64,000 bases of DNA from positions 48,430,073-48,494,072 of the forward strand of contig CP136064.1 in the NCBI GenBank assembly GCA_032622095.1, in the 5' to 3' direction. Position numbers and translations under genes: made by a program. Under the pieces are notes generated by a model. The model searched no databases. It was not told the origin of the DNA and worked only from the letters and a program-made list of their open reading frames with translations. Shown piece after piece: positions 40,722 to 50,900 of the stretch (positions within the stretch are counted from its first letter, which is position 1; the number at the start of each line of letters is the position of its first letter). The stretch comes from Siphonodentalium dalli (lineage: Eukaryota > Mollusca > Scaphopoda > Gadilida > Siphonodentaliidae).

Positions 40722-41213
40722 ATATCAGGTCAGGCACATCCTGAATTCCACTATTATATGACCATTACCGTTTTGTGAATTTGATAAAAGAGAGATAATC
40801 CAAATTCACATTTCACACAATTTATTCAAAATCAGCGTCACACTAATTTGGTATCCTACAATGATACATATATTTTTTCCAGGAGAATGATTAATCATGA
40901 CAGCACAAGATAAGCAACTCAATTAGCATTCAATTACTTTAAATGTTATTAAGGAGAGATTGAGTCTTCCTGTTATTGTCATTTAGAAAAGGCATATCTT
41001 ACTAGATTGAATAACAAAGCTCGCGCAAAAGATTGCACAATGAATTTTGCTGAAAGACTGTTCATTCGCCGTGATATTGTTAAGAGTAAAATTTGGCTGT
41101 ACACTGGTATGCGCCATCTTCTTTTCCCCCCATCGCAAATAAAGGAAACATGAATAGTTATGGTCATATTCGACTATAATAGTGGGATGCAGGATGTGCC
41201 TGACCTGTATATT
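40722..41213. mobile_element. ~490-bp element with CAGGTCAGGCACATCC ends
   Basis: Left ATCAGGTCAGGCACATCCTG ... CCACTATTATA; right TATAATAGTGGGATGCAGGA then TGTGCCTGACCTGTATA. Ends are inverted over about 50 bp with TA-rich flanks, fitting a Tc1/mariner-type MITE. Family uncertain. Confidence 0.65.
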
Positions 41214-41447
41214 ATTAGAGGTTCTTTTGATCGTCCTTTTCAACATATTTTACCATAATTATGCATAAATTCTTTGAATCAACTTTGAGATAGCATTTTG
41301 TTACACAATAGACTTCAAAGTGAAGTGTAGCTAGCAGTTTAATAGCTGACAACTTCAGTGAAATAATGACCAGGTTTAGCCACACGTATATGTAACTAAT
41401 AACAAGAGTTGCTTGTGATTTTACGGTGCCAAACCTACACGTTTATA

Positions 41448-41657
41448 CAGTAATGCTCTAAGTAATCGACTTAACCACAGCAGAATTATGGGTAACTTTT
41501 CAGGATTTAGTCGGAAATATGGCTTGTTGCCATTCATTGGAAAGCTCTCGGGGAGAGCTTTCCGATGAATGGCAACAAGCCATATTTCCGACTAAATCCT
41601 GAAAAGTTACCCATAATTCTGTGGTTAAGAAGTCGATTACTTAGAGCATTACTGTAG
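41448..41657. mobile_element. Family H palindromic MITE, nearly complete
   Basis: ACAGTAATGCTCTAAGTAAT ... GGAAAGCTCTCGGGGAGAGC ... TTAGAGCATTACTGTA: two ~100-bp arms meeting at CTCTCGGGGAGAG. TA at both ends. Confidence 0.85.
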
Positions 41658-41730
41658 ATATCAGTCCAACATGTAGGAAAACATGTGAACAATAGTCGGT
41701 GGAGAAGACATGTTCTGACCACCGATACAC

Positions 41731-41999
41731 TTAACCCTTTCATGAGTGGAGCTTCCTGAAATTTTGCGAAAACCCTGTTCATATATAAGAGAATAGATTG
41801 GCCTAACAATCTTGACCTTGTAAGCCAGTGCATTCTCTTATATATGCGAATATCCCAGGAAACTCGCATATATAAGAGAATAGATTGGCCTAACAATCTT
41901 GACCTTGTAAGCCAGTGCATTCTCTTATATGAGGCTCCCTATGGGAGATTCATATATAAGAGAATGTACACAGGGTCTTAAATGCTGCAGAAAGGGTTC
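41731..41999. mobile_element. TTAA MITE, family B, with an internal duplication
   Basis: TTAACCCTTTCATGAGTGGA at the left; the block ATATAAGAGAATAGATTGGC to CAGTGCATTCTCTTATA occurs twice; right end AGAAAGGGTTCA is worn. Confidence 0.7.
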
Positions 42000-42339
42000 A
42001 TAAGCTTCTATCAAAATAAGATTGGATTATTACTCTACTACACGTTTCATATGCTAGACATTTGGCACAAAATTTGACTTCCACTGGCAATGGTAACATA
42101 CGTCACAAGTCAGATATATATGCAGCTAAACGTGGCTAATGTCTCTCATGAAAAGTTGTCTGCATTACATTGTACTGGGCATGGATTCTTAGGCAACTTC
42201 AACAGCAATGATCTGGGAAGGTAAATGCAAATTATTTATTCTTAAAGTGATATACCAGCACACGACACGTCATTCTATTATGTAAATCGAATGTAGTGAC
42301 TCATGTAGTCATGCATTGTTAGTCATGCAAGAGTAAAAT

Positions 42340-42620
42340 CCAAGACGGCTGCTGGCACCATGTTTTTTTCATAAACAATCGTTAAAATTCTATAGCTCCC
42401 ATCTAGAGGTGATCCTAAACATGCCTGTACATTTTCAAAACAATTCTCCAATAAACGCAGGGGTGCCAATGGATTCAACTTTGATGGCTTCTGGCAGCCA
42501 TGTTTTTAACTAATTTCCCAAAAAAAAAATTGATGGCTCCCATCCAGAGGTCACCCCAAAGATCCATATAAAGTTTGGTGTTGATCGGATGAAAGATATG
42601 ACCTGCTGAAGGATGCACGA
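42340..42620. repeat. GGCAGCCATGTTTTT-type repeat, inverse of 1490-2090
   Basis: Contains CCAAGACGGCTGCTGGCACC, CTCCCATCTAGAGGTGATCC and TGGCTTCTGGCAGCCATG, the reverse complement of motifs at 1490-2090; it ends in CGACAGACACATGCACACAC. Confidence 0.55.
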
Positions 42621-42796
42621 CAGACACATGCACACACAGCCGACGGACACCAACCCATTGTAATAGCTCAAACTGGACTGTGTGTGGTTTCAACATGTCT
42701 AGTTGAGCTAAAAATAGATCTAATTTGTTCTTATTTTTATTATCCAATAACGAGATTTCACAAATCAAAACCATTGTTCTGTAAAAATTACTGTTA

Positions 42797-42908
42797 TAGT
42801 CGAGAGCTTTCCGATGAATGGCAACAAGCCATATTTCCGACTAAATCCTGAAAAGTTACCCATAATTCTGCTGTGGTTAAGAGGTCGATTAATTAGAGCA
42901 TTACTGCA
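42797..42908. mobile_element. Family H MITE, single arm
   Basis: GTCGAGAGCTTTCCGATGAA to TTAGAGCATTACTG; only one arm of the palindrome is present. Confidence 0.72.
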
Positions 42909-43528
42909 TATACACTCCACAAACACACCACAGTTAAAGGTACTCAACCCGATAAAACTCCTCTCAATTACTATTTCAATGGCTTCGGGGGTCAAAAAAA
43001 TTTGATTCGAGTCGAGGAAGTCACCCATCAAAGCTCAGATTTGTTAGATATCGATTTTAGAAATCTATTATTTTTCATTATCGGGAATTCTTACTGGCCC
43101 AGTACGTAGTCAATTATTACCACTTGATTATAGAGTTATCCATCCTTGTCTGTTTGAATAGAATTTTGGCGTAAAATCTCGAGCATGTTACCAAATTGAC
43201 GGCAGTTATAAGTACTCATCTCGAGAACATAAGAATTTTCAAAAATCAATATCTAATAACTCTGAGCTTTGTTTGATGGGTTCCTCGACTCGAATCAAAT
43301 ATTTTTTACCCCCAAAGCCAAAGAAATAGTAATATAGGACCCTCTGATCGGATTGTTGTTGTTGGAATCTGTTGAGATGGGGACCCTCTTTACGGGTTGA
43401 GTACCTTTAATGATTGCTCATGATTAAAGATTGAAAGCAACATCTTCATTTGAATGTCTGCGATGTCACAGAAAATCTACAATTCCTTATAAATTATATG
43501 GATAAAATGTCTGCAAGTATGAGTCCTT
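42909..43528. other. Repeat with AAAGGTACTCAA(C/T)CCGAT ends
   Basis: AAAGGTACTCAACCCGATAA at 42936 faces GGTTGAGTACCTTTAA at about 43396-43411. Similar ends occur at 6813 and 21257-21715 (AAAGGTACTCAATCCGAT... TTGAGTACCTTTAA). An inverted-end element family of about 475 bp. Confidence 0.5.
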
Positions 43529-43917
43529 TTAACCCTTTACCCAACAGAAGGGCCCTGTGCCAATGCATTCTCTTATATATGCGAGTCGACCATAGGTCGC
43601 CTCGCATATATAAGAGAATGCATTGGCTTAACATATTAAAAATTATAAAATTGTTAAAGAATGTAAGAAAAAAAAGGTAAAAAGTGTTAAAAAAAGATTT
43701 TTTTAGGCCAATGCATTCTCTTATATATGCGAGGCGACCTATGGTCGACTCGCATATATAAGAGAATGCATTGGCACAGGGCATAACTGTAACCATCACA
43801 ATGTGGTCAATGAGCGGTTCCAATGATACCCATATTTGTATGGTTCTATTGAGACAGACCGAAGATATTTTAGGCTGTTGAAGCTTTATTTGGCCGGTTT
43901 GTTGGGTAAAGGGTTAA
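43529..43917 (-). mobile_element. TTAA MITE, family A
   Basis: TTAACCCTTTACCCAACAGA to TTTGTTGGGTAAAGGGTTAA; both hairpin modules complete. Confidence 0.88.
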
Positions 43918-44216
43918 TGCCAGGATCCTTAGGACACCTGTACATCAGGCCTAAACAATAAGCTTGTTGTAAACATATTCCCCTAAAATAAGTACGTAGG
44001 ATTTTTTTTTTTTTAAATAACCTTTTACTGCTTGTAGAAACTTTGATTTGGAGAACAGTAAACATGATGATTTGCAATCAAAATTACCCAGTATTTTCTT
44101 GAAGGCAATTATGAAATTGGTTAAAAATAAAAGATAATTGGAGGGATTTTTTTTATGGCAGATAGGGAGACCCCAGTCTGCGTAGACATACACTCGGAGA
44201 CATAATCACATAATGA

Positions 44217-44454
44217 GTCTATCGTAGTCTCGTCGAAATGTCATTTCCTGGAAGCATGCAGGCTTCCCCCAAATTAAATCGCATCGCGTTACGTTAATCA
44301 CATAGATTAGACTTTTGTCTTGGGGCTACTAATAGTGAATTGTGATTGATACTACATGTACTGACATGAAATCCTGCAGGTTTGGGAAATAGAGTCTACA
44401 ACAAGTAATTAGACCCACTATTTTTATGTGGGTCTTTAGCTAACTTGGACACCA
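44217..44454 (-). repeat. Inverted copy of the 4612-4857 repeat
   Basis: Reads GTAGTCTCGTCGAAATGTCA and GGAAGCATGCAGGCTTCCCC near its left end and AGACCCACTATTTTTATGTG at its right, the reverse complement of the blocks at 4612-4857 with point changes and small gaps. Confidence 0.6.
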
Positions 44455-44496
44455 AGCTTGAGACACCAAGCAAATTCTTATTTCTTTAGGCCTTAC

Positions 44497-44702
44497 AGTA
44501 ATGCCCTAAATAATCAACTCCTTAACCACAGCAGAATTATGGGTAATTTTTCAGGATTTAGTCGGAAATATGGCTTGTTACCATTCATCGGAAAGCTCTC
44601 ACTGAGAGCTCTCCGATGAATGGCAACAAGCCATATTTCCGACTAAATCCTGAAAAATTACCCATAATTCTGCTGTGTCAATTATTTAGGGCATTACTGT
44701 AT
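44497..44702. mobile_element. Family H palindromic MITE
   Basis: CAGTAATGCCCTAAATAATC ... CTCTCACTGAGAGC ... ATTTAGGGCATTACTGTA; small deletion in the right arm (GCTGTGTCAATT). Confidence 0.85.
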
Positions 44703-45662
44703 ATCCTGATGTGGGGAAAAAGAAAGGATGTCACCTGTTATCATATTACTCTCAACAAGACTGATACAATCATCCATGTCTCACTGATCCTGCACAGGGA
44801 GTATTCTCAATATAATACAAGTGTGTTCATGTCATGGTCGATAACATAACTTATAAACATAACAGCGTATAATATGGGTATTTACATATATGTACAATAT
44901 TCATAATAATACATATACAAATATAAGTTATTTATGATATTTATGTTTATTTTCTGCATTTTCAAGAACCATGAACATAAAATTGTATACATAAAATCGG
45001 CATCACATAATCTTTCTGCCAAAATACATTCCAAATCCTTTGCAAATACAGAAAATAAACATGAATTTCTTATATTTACAAACCATTTATGTGCAATTGT
45101 TGACCCTTTGATAACTTAATACTCACTAATATGTAATAACTGTTATTGATTCCCAATGATTCATTTGTAGGGATAGTAATTTGGTGAAATATAATATGTA
45201 TCATGATAGTATGTCAAAATTGGGCATATTTCACTCCATACAAAAGTATATTTCCATGAAAATATTCCCCGAGACCTCAAATGGATAATTTTCCCCAACT
45301 TTCAAACTGTTCATGATTGTTGCCCAGTCCCATATATTTAAATACACAAGACAAAAACAATTGCTTCAAGAGAATTTCCATAATTGCATGATTTTTTCCA
45401 ATGCAATTGTTTATTTTTCCATAATTTTCCCATAGAGATAAAAAAAAAAGCATACAAAGTTTGCAAGCCTGTCAGCATCATGGATTTGTGGCAATAGTCA
45501 GTTACTGTAGTGATTATGCCCAACAATATTCTGTCACAGTTTTTAGAAAACTTGTAACTCACATAATACAAAGCATGATAATGTCATATTAACACAATGA
45601 AACTAATGAACAATTTGAGATTGCACTCTTGTCCTCTATATGACATTTTTTAAAACAGAATT
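44703..45662. other. Intergenic AT-rich stretch, nothing recognised
   Basis: No coding or repeat structure recognised beyond general AT richness. Confidence 0.4.
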
Positions 45663-45880
45663 ACAGTTATGCCCTAAGTAATCGACTCCTTAAACACAGC
45701 AGAATTATGGGTAACTTTTCAGGATTTAGTTGATAATATGGCTTGTTGCCATTCATCGGAAAGCTCTCACCGAGAGCTTTCCGATGAATGGTAACAAGCT
45801 ATATTTCCGACTAAATCCTGAAAAGTTACCCATAATTCTGCTGTGTTTAAAAAGTCGATTACTTAGGGCATTACTGTAAT
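45663..45880. mobile_element. Family H palindromic MITE, full length
   Basis: ACAGTTATGCCCTAAGTAAT ... CTCTCACCGAGAGC ... CTTAGGGCATTACTGTAAT; both arms about 100 bp. Confidence 0.85.
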
Positions 45881-45904
45881 AGAATGGATCTACTCACAAC
45901 ACAC

Positions 45905-46163
45905 TTAACCCTTCCATGACTGGAGCTTCCTGAAATTTTGGAAAACCCTGTGCCAATGCATTCTCTTATATGTGCGAGTCTCCCATAGGGAGCCTTGCAT
46001 ATATGGAAGAATACAGTGGCCTAACAATATTTACCTTGATCTTGTAAGCCAGTCATTCTCTTATATATGCAAGGCTCCCTATGGGAGACTCGCATATATG
46101 AGAGTGCACTGGCACAGGATCTTTAATGCTGCACGAGCACAGCTCCTTTCATGGAAAGGTTAA
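45905..46163. mobile_element. TTAA MITE, family B
   Basis: TTAACCCTTCCATGACTGGA to CTCCTTTCATGGAAAGGTTA + A; both hairpin modules with AGTCTCCCATAGGGAGCC loops. Follows a family H MITE by 24 bp. Confidence 0.8.
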
Positions 46164-46453
46164 AGCCCCTCAAGGTCTTTGTCTTAAATACGTTCTGGTT
46201 GAAATGAATGGTAATGAAATTCGTATCAAATCATGAACAGAATCATTGTAAAATGTCAATCATTATATACAATCTAGATTTTCAATCAAAATGTTCGAAT
46301 TAAAATTGAAAAATTTTCTTGAAAACTGGATATCGTATTTCAAAATAACTGCTATGAACATGGTTTGCGAACTGTCATTCAATGGAGGACAGGTGCTTCG
46401 ATTCGCATGTTGACAAGTGTATTTGCATTCATTAGATATTCACGAATAGATAT

Positions 46454-46795
46454 TTGGACAATAATGTACTGGTACATCTATGTATTGGGTGTGTTCTAAG
46501 TATGCTGTCGTATGGTCTATTTGATCGACAATTCACAGGTAAAAATACAGTGCTGCATGGTATAATATCCAAACTGCAGACATTGCAGACTAAAAATTCA
46601 GCAGAATGTATAGAAACTATTAAGGAGAAAGCTATACAATATAAAATATTACTGTAATGTGAGTGTATGTGTTGTATTGAACAGTATATCACTATGGCTG
46701 TTGGAACACATTTAGCGTGAACCGCTTTGCAGTTCACACAATGTGCTCAAATGGCCACAGTGATATAGCTTTCAATTAAACACACTCAAACTACA
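46454..46795. other. Unassigned open frame followed by a hairpin
   Basis: A 67-codon plus-strand frame (46454-46657) has a helical C-terminal part (SAECIETIKEKAIQYKILL). It runs into an inverted repeat (46680-46770: ATATCACTATGGCTGTTGG / TGGCCACAGTGATATA). Not recognised; may be a transposon remnant. Confidence 0.25.
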
Positions 46796-46950
46796 TTCAT
46801 TTCTTAAAAGAAAAGCTGGTTATAATATGTGAAAAGCTTGTTACAAATGTGACCAGCTTAAAAAGTTGGCAACAAATGTGGTCAGTTTTAAAGAACTGGC
46901 TGCAAATGTTTAATATTGCTCCTTGTGGCAATAGATCATATCAGCATTAG

Positions 46951-47745
46951 TTAACCCTTTTTACTAAATGGATTCTCTCATCAGTTATAAAAGTGTACAT
47001 TGGAAATAGTCTATTATTCATTTGGAGGGATGCTAGGGATATATGACCAGACAGCAGCCAGATGAAATGATAATACAACTGCAGAAGAATTTGTAATCAT
47101 TGGTAAGAAATGTTTAGATAATAAGTTCAACAAACGACGGTCATTTGTTGAACTTATTATGTGAACATTTCCTAAGGGAACTACTGGTCAATTTCTTTAC
47201 TAATTGGATTCTCCCATCAGTTATAATTCATTGGGATGGTCTATTACACATCATGAGTGATATTCAGAAAATATAAGCAGACGACAGAAAGACGAACAGA
47301 TATAGTAAGTGCAGAAGGATTAATATTCTTTGGTGGGAAATATTCAGATAACAAGTTCAACAATGGCCGCCATCAATAATCAATGTATTTATATAGTGCA
47401 TTCCACGGTAAATTAGTTTCAACACACTTTACATGATTATTATTTAAGGCTTTACCTAGCCTCGCTCAGGAAGAAGCAATCCGAGCAGATAATGAGGGTA
47501 ACAGGATTAGCATGGTGACAATAAACATTGACTCCCGACCAGGTACTCGGTTAACGGGCAACTCCCCCGTGACAACTGCAGTTTGAGATTGCTTGCTGAA
47601 GTCAACCAATTCAGTGTTTGACATTCAATGGCAGAGAGCGGGATCCAAATGTATGACGTTTTCACACCATGACCTTACAAGTCGAGCATGCTAACCACTG
47701 GACCACCACACCCTTTTAATGAGTATTTAGTAAAGAAAGGGTTAA
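46951..47745. mobile_element. TTAA element family E, carrying a SINE
   Basis: TTAACCCTTTTTACTAAATG ... GTATTTAGTAAAGAAAGGGT + TAA. Internal CTCCCATCAGTTATAA and TTCAACAA.CG.C blocks are repeated. Positions about 47372-47713 are an inserted SINE-like sequence. Right end lies 160 bp from the SGSM stop codon. Confidence 0.75.
47372..47713 (-). mobile_element. tRNA-derived SINE-like element
   Basis: Minus strand starts GGTGTGGTGGTCCAGTGGTT, with an A-box-like TGGTCCAGTGG, AGCATGCTCGACTTGTAAGG and a B-box-like TTTGGATCCCGC about 60 bp on: a tRNA-type head. The far end reads TGTAAAGTGTGTTGAAAC... TGCACTATATAAATACATTG, a tail pattern common to animal SINEs. It is inside family E. Mutated, probably inactive. 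Confidence 0.7.
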
Positions 47746-47905
47746 AATATAACTCAGATCTGAGGACTAGCCAGAAAAATATTTGCACTTAAATAGCAGA
47801 TGAGACCTCAAACAGTAACAAAACAATCAACAAATCATAAAATTTCTTATCATAAACAACATAAAAATAAACATCTCTCTATTCATGTATAAACATATCA
47901 CACAA

Positions 47906-47994
47906 TTATTTGTTGTCAATCAGTGTCTGAAGACGCAAGACCAGCTCTCGCGAGAGCTTGAGAACTTGTTTGGCATTGTGACGCTCAGCCATTT
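47906..47994 (-). CDS. SGSM1: SGSM terminal coding exon
   Basis: 89 nt after TTGCAG; reads (E)[20 protein letters not shown] then LQTLIDNK and TAA (47906-47908). This is the normal C-terminus of the family. The open frame that continues past the acceptor up to 48172 is intron. A TTAA-flanked MITE with a SINE inside it begins about 160 bp downstream, so the 3' UTR probably runs into repeats. Confidence 0.93.
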
Positions 47995-50900
47995 CTGCAA
48001 TTGAATGAAAATAAAGTTTAGATAATGCTGTAACTATAGCATGGTAACAGAACCACCTGACCCAGTAACAAACGACCCAATCGACCCGACGCAGCCGACC
48101 CAGGACAACCCGACCCAAACAAAGAATAAAGCCATCCAAAGAGAAATATTCGTTTCTCAGGCACTGTCGCATTGATTTTTTTCGCTAGTGTTGATAATTT
48201 ATATCATGGATGCAAAAGAAATGTGTTGTTGACTTTCATAAAAAACCAACATAATATGGCATTCAAATGGCAGAAAAACAAAAGAGAAATCTATAAAATG
48301 GACAGTAAAAAGATGTGCAATTTAATAACTTGTGAATAACTAGGGTTGATGCAGTGGCCGACAGAGAAGCGATACCCTGCCAAAATCCTGAACGAAATCG
48401 AAAATAGATCAATCATTTGAAGATTAAATATCACAGTCGTCAGTGGGAAATTCCAAGAGTAGTTTTACTTTCTAATCGTGGCGTGTTCAGGCGGCGAAAC
48501 GAAATGTGCCGGGAAAGCTGTTCAGGTTGATATAAATTAAATAATGACAGGGGCTGATGCAGTCTATTCCCTTTGCTAGGCCAGATACCAAGTTTCTCAG
48601 GCTAAAACGTCTCATTCGAGATCACTGAATAAGATCCGAATGAAAAATGCCGACTTCCCTCATTACAACGCTTGTCCAGGTATGTTGTGATAGGTGCAGT
48701 ATGCTATCTGATCGGGCATGAACATTAATGGCTGACCTGTGTACACGGCTCAGTGCATGCACGTTAAAGAATGCTACTGGAGTCACCACAGGGTTATAAA
48801 GTTAGTCGGCCGTGGTAGCACCTGGACCAGTGCGTCTATAACCGAAAGGTTCCTGCACTGCAATATCAACAGATACAGATTGTTTGGGTACCCTTTCGGT
48901 CACAAAGTAATGAAGTCTGATGCAAGGAAAATTTGTTTTAAAAGCTTGTTAATTGTCATTTATAATGGACCGTTTTTTCTGCAAATAAACATTTGGAGAC
49001 AGTTCTAACCAGTTGAAGTTGAGTGAATATTTCATCAATAAAGATCGGCCGCTGACGTTCAGTTGAAATCAGTTGTCAGTGTTATATCGCGGAAAAATAT
49101 CTTTGAATCATTGCCGCGAGATGATTTCTTCCCCAAAATATCCCAGAAAATGTATCTTTACACAATCATCTCAGCAAGTTTTTGTCACAACCAATATACC
49201 AATCAAAACTGATTTCAACTGATAAATAGTGAAATAAACACACAAAGGGCCTTCAAAAACCTAGTCACTTCTACAGTACATTTCCATTGAAGTTAACTAC
49301 TCCGATCACGAGTAGGGTAGTGTCTGTTGAGTATATATAAGACTTACCATTGAAGAACTTGATGATATCTGTAAAATCCATGTTGTTCTCCAAAATTATG
49401 TCTCGGTAGTATTCAACCAACGCCAAGGCAATGAACAATACAAAATGGGAGGAGCTTATATGCTTGGCTGCCCAGATAGTTTCCCATACAGAGAAGATAT
49501 CATTGTACAGAAGCTCTGAAATTAAAAATGTTTCAGAAAAATATTGCTTCGTTTTAATATATGTTCAAACGTCAATTCTGTGGAACATGTGAAACCTATG
49601 TAGAAAATCAAAGATTTTGATGGCAGCACACACTGGTAGCAAACTAGCCCATTTTCAAATATCCTATTACCGGTAACATAATTGCACATAATTACTGAAA
49701 TACAGTAAATATATAAGCTAAGGACACAATTCCAAATTTAATGAATAACATATACTTATATCTGATACAACCTTCCCACCCAGGCATGAGGATATGGTGC
49801 CGGACATTTGCAGAATGAGGTCCCCAAAGGGTGAATTTAGTGACATTAACCTACCCCGCACAGTGGACTAGCATCACCAAATACATCCTCTGGGGACCTC
49901 ATTCTGCATGACCACATATGCTATGGGAGCCATAGACTCAGATATAAATTCCCAGATGGTGAACATTGTAATGTGCACCCATTGGGAACCTCGATTATGC
50001 ATTGTGTCGTCTTCCAATTTGGGGATACAGTGAAACCTCTCCAAACCGGACCCTCTACAATCCGAACCCCTCTCTATTCCGAACGAATAGTTCAGTCCCG
50101 AATTTACCCAAGTGCATTGTCACTAATGATTACCTCTGTAATCCGAAACCTCTGTACTCCGAATACCGGACAGCTTTACTAGTCCATAAGTGAACAAATA
50201 CACTAATGTTTACTTCCAAAATCCGAAAGCTTAAAGCCTACTCCGAATACCGGACAGCTTTACTAGTCCATAAGTGAACAAATACACTAACATTTACCTC
50301 CAAAATCCAAACGCTTAAAGCGATGGAAGAGACCGAACACAATCAGTTAAATTGGTGAACATTTCCGTTTTTGAGTTGACCTGTGTGACCTCGATCACCG
50401 TCAGTGACAACAGTTAGTTAGAAACGGACAAAGTGTTCTTGGTACATTAATCCTTTACCCAACAAACCGGCCAAATCCGGCCAAATAAAGCTTCAACAGC
50501 CTAAAATAGCTTCGGTCTGTCTCAATAGAACCATACAAATATGGATATCATTGGAACCGGCTCCTTGACCACATTGTGATAGTTACAGTTATGCCCTGTG
50601 CCAATGCATTCTCTTATATATGCGAGTCGACCATAGGTCGCCTCGCATATATAAGAGAATGCATTGGCCTAAAAAAAAACATTTTTTAACACTTTTTACC
50701 ATTTTTTCTTACATTCTTTAACAATTTTATAATTTTTAATGTGTTAGGCCAATGCATTCTCTTATATATGCGAGGCGACCTATGGTCGACTCGCATATAT
50801 AAGAGAATGCATTGGCACAGGGCCCTTCTGTTGGGTAAAGGGTTAATCAAATTTATTTACAAATTAAAACGAATATAATGCCTGAGAATAAAAAGAGATA

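Noticed and set aside
41534-41920. 128-codon minus-strand frame
   Set aside because: It spans a palindromic MITE and a family B MITE; the repeated peptide phrases (HWLTRSRLLGQSILLYMR) are translations of the hairpin module.
48000-48172. Upstream part of the minus-strand frame ending at 47906
   Set aside because: The acceptor at 47995-47996 and phase agreement with the exon at 49348 show that this part is intron; its peptide is low-complexity (RV/GR-rich).
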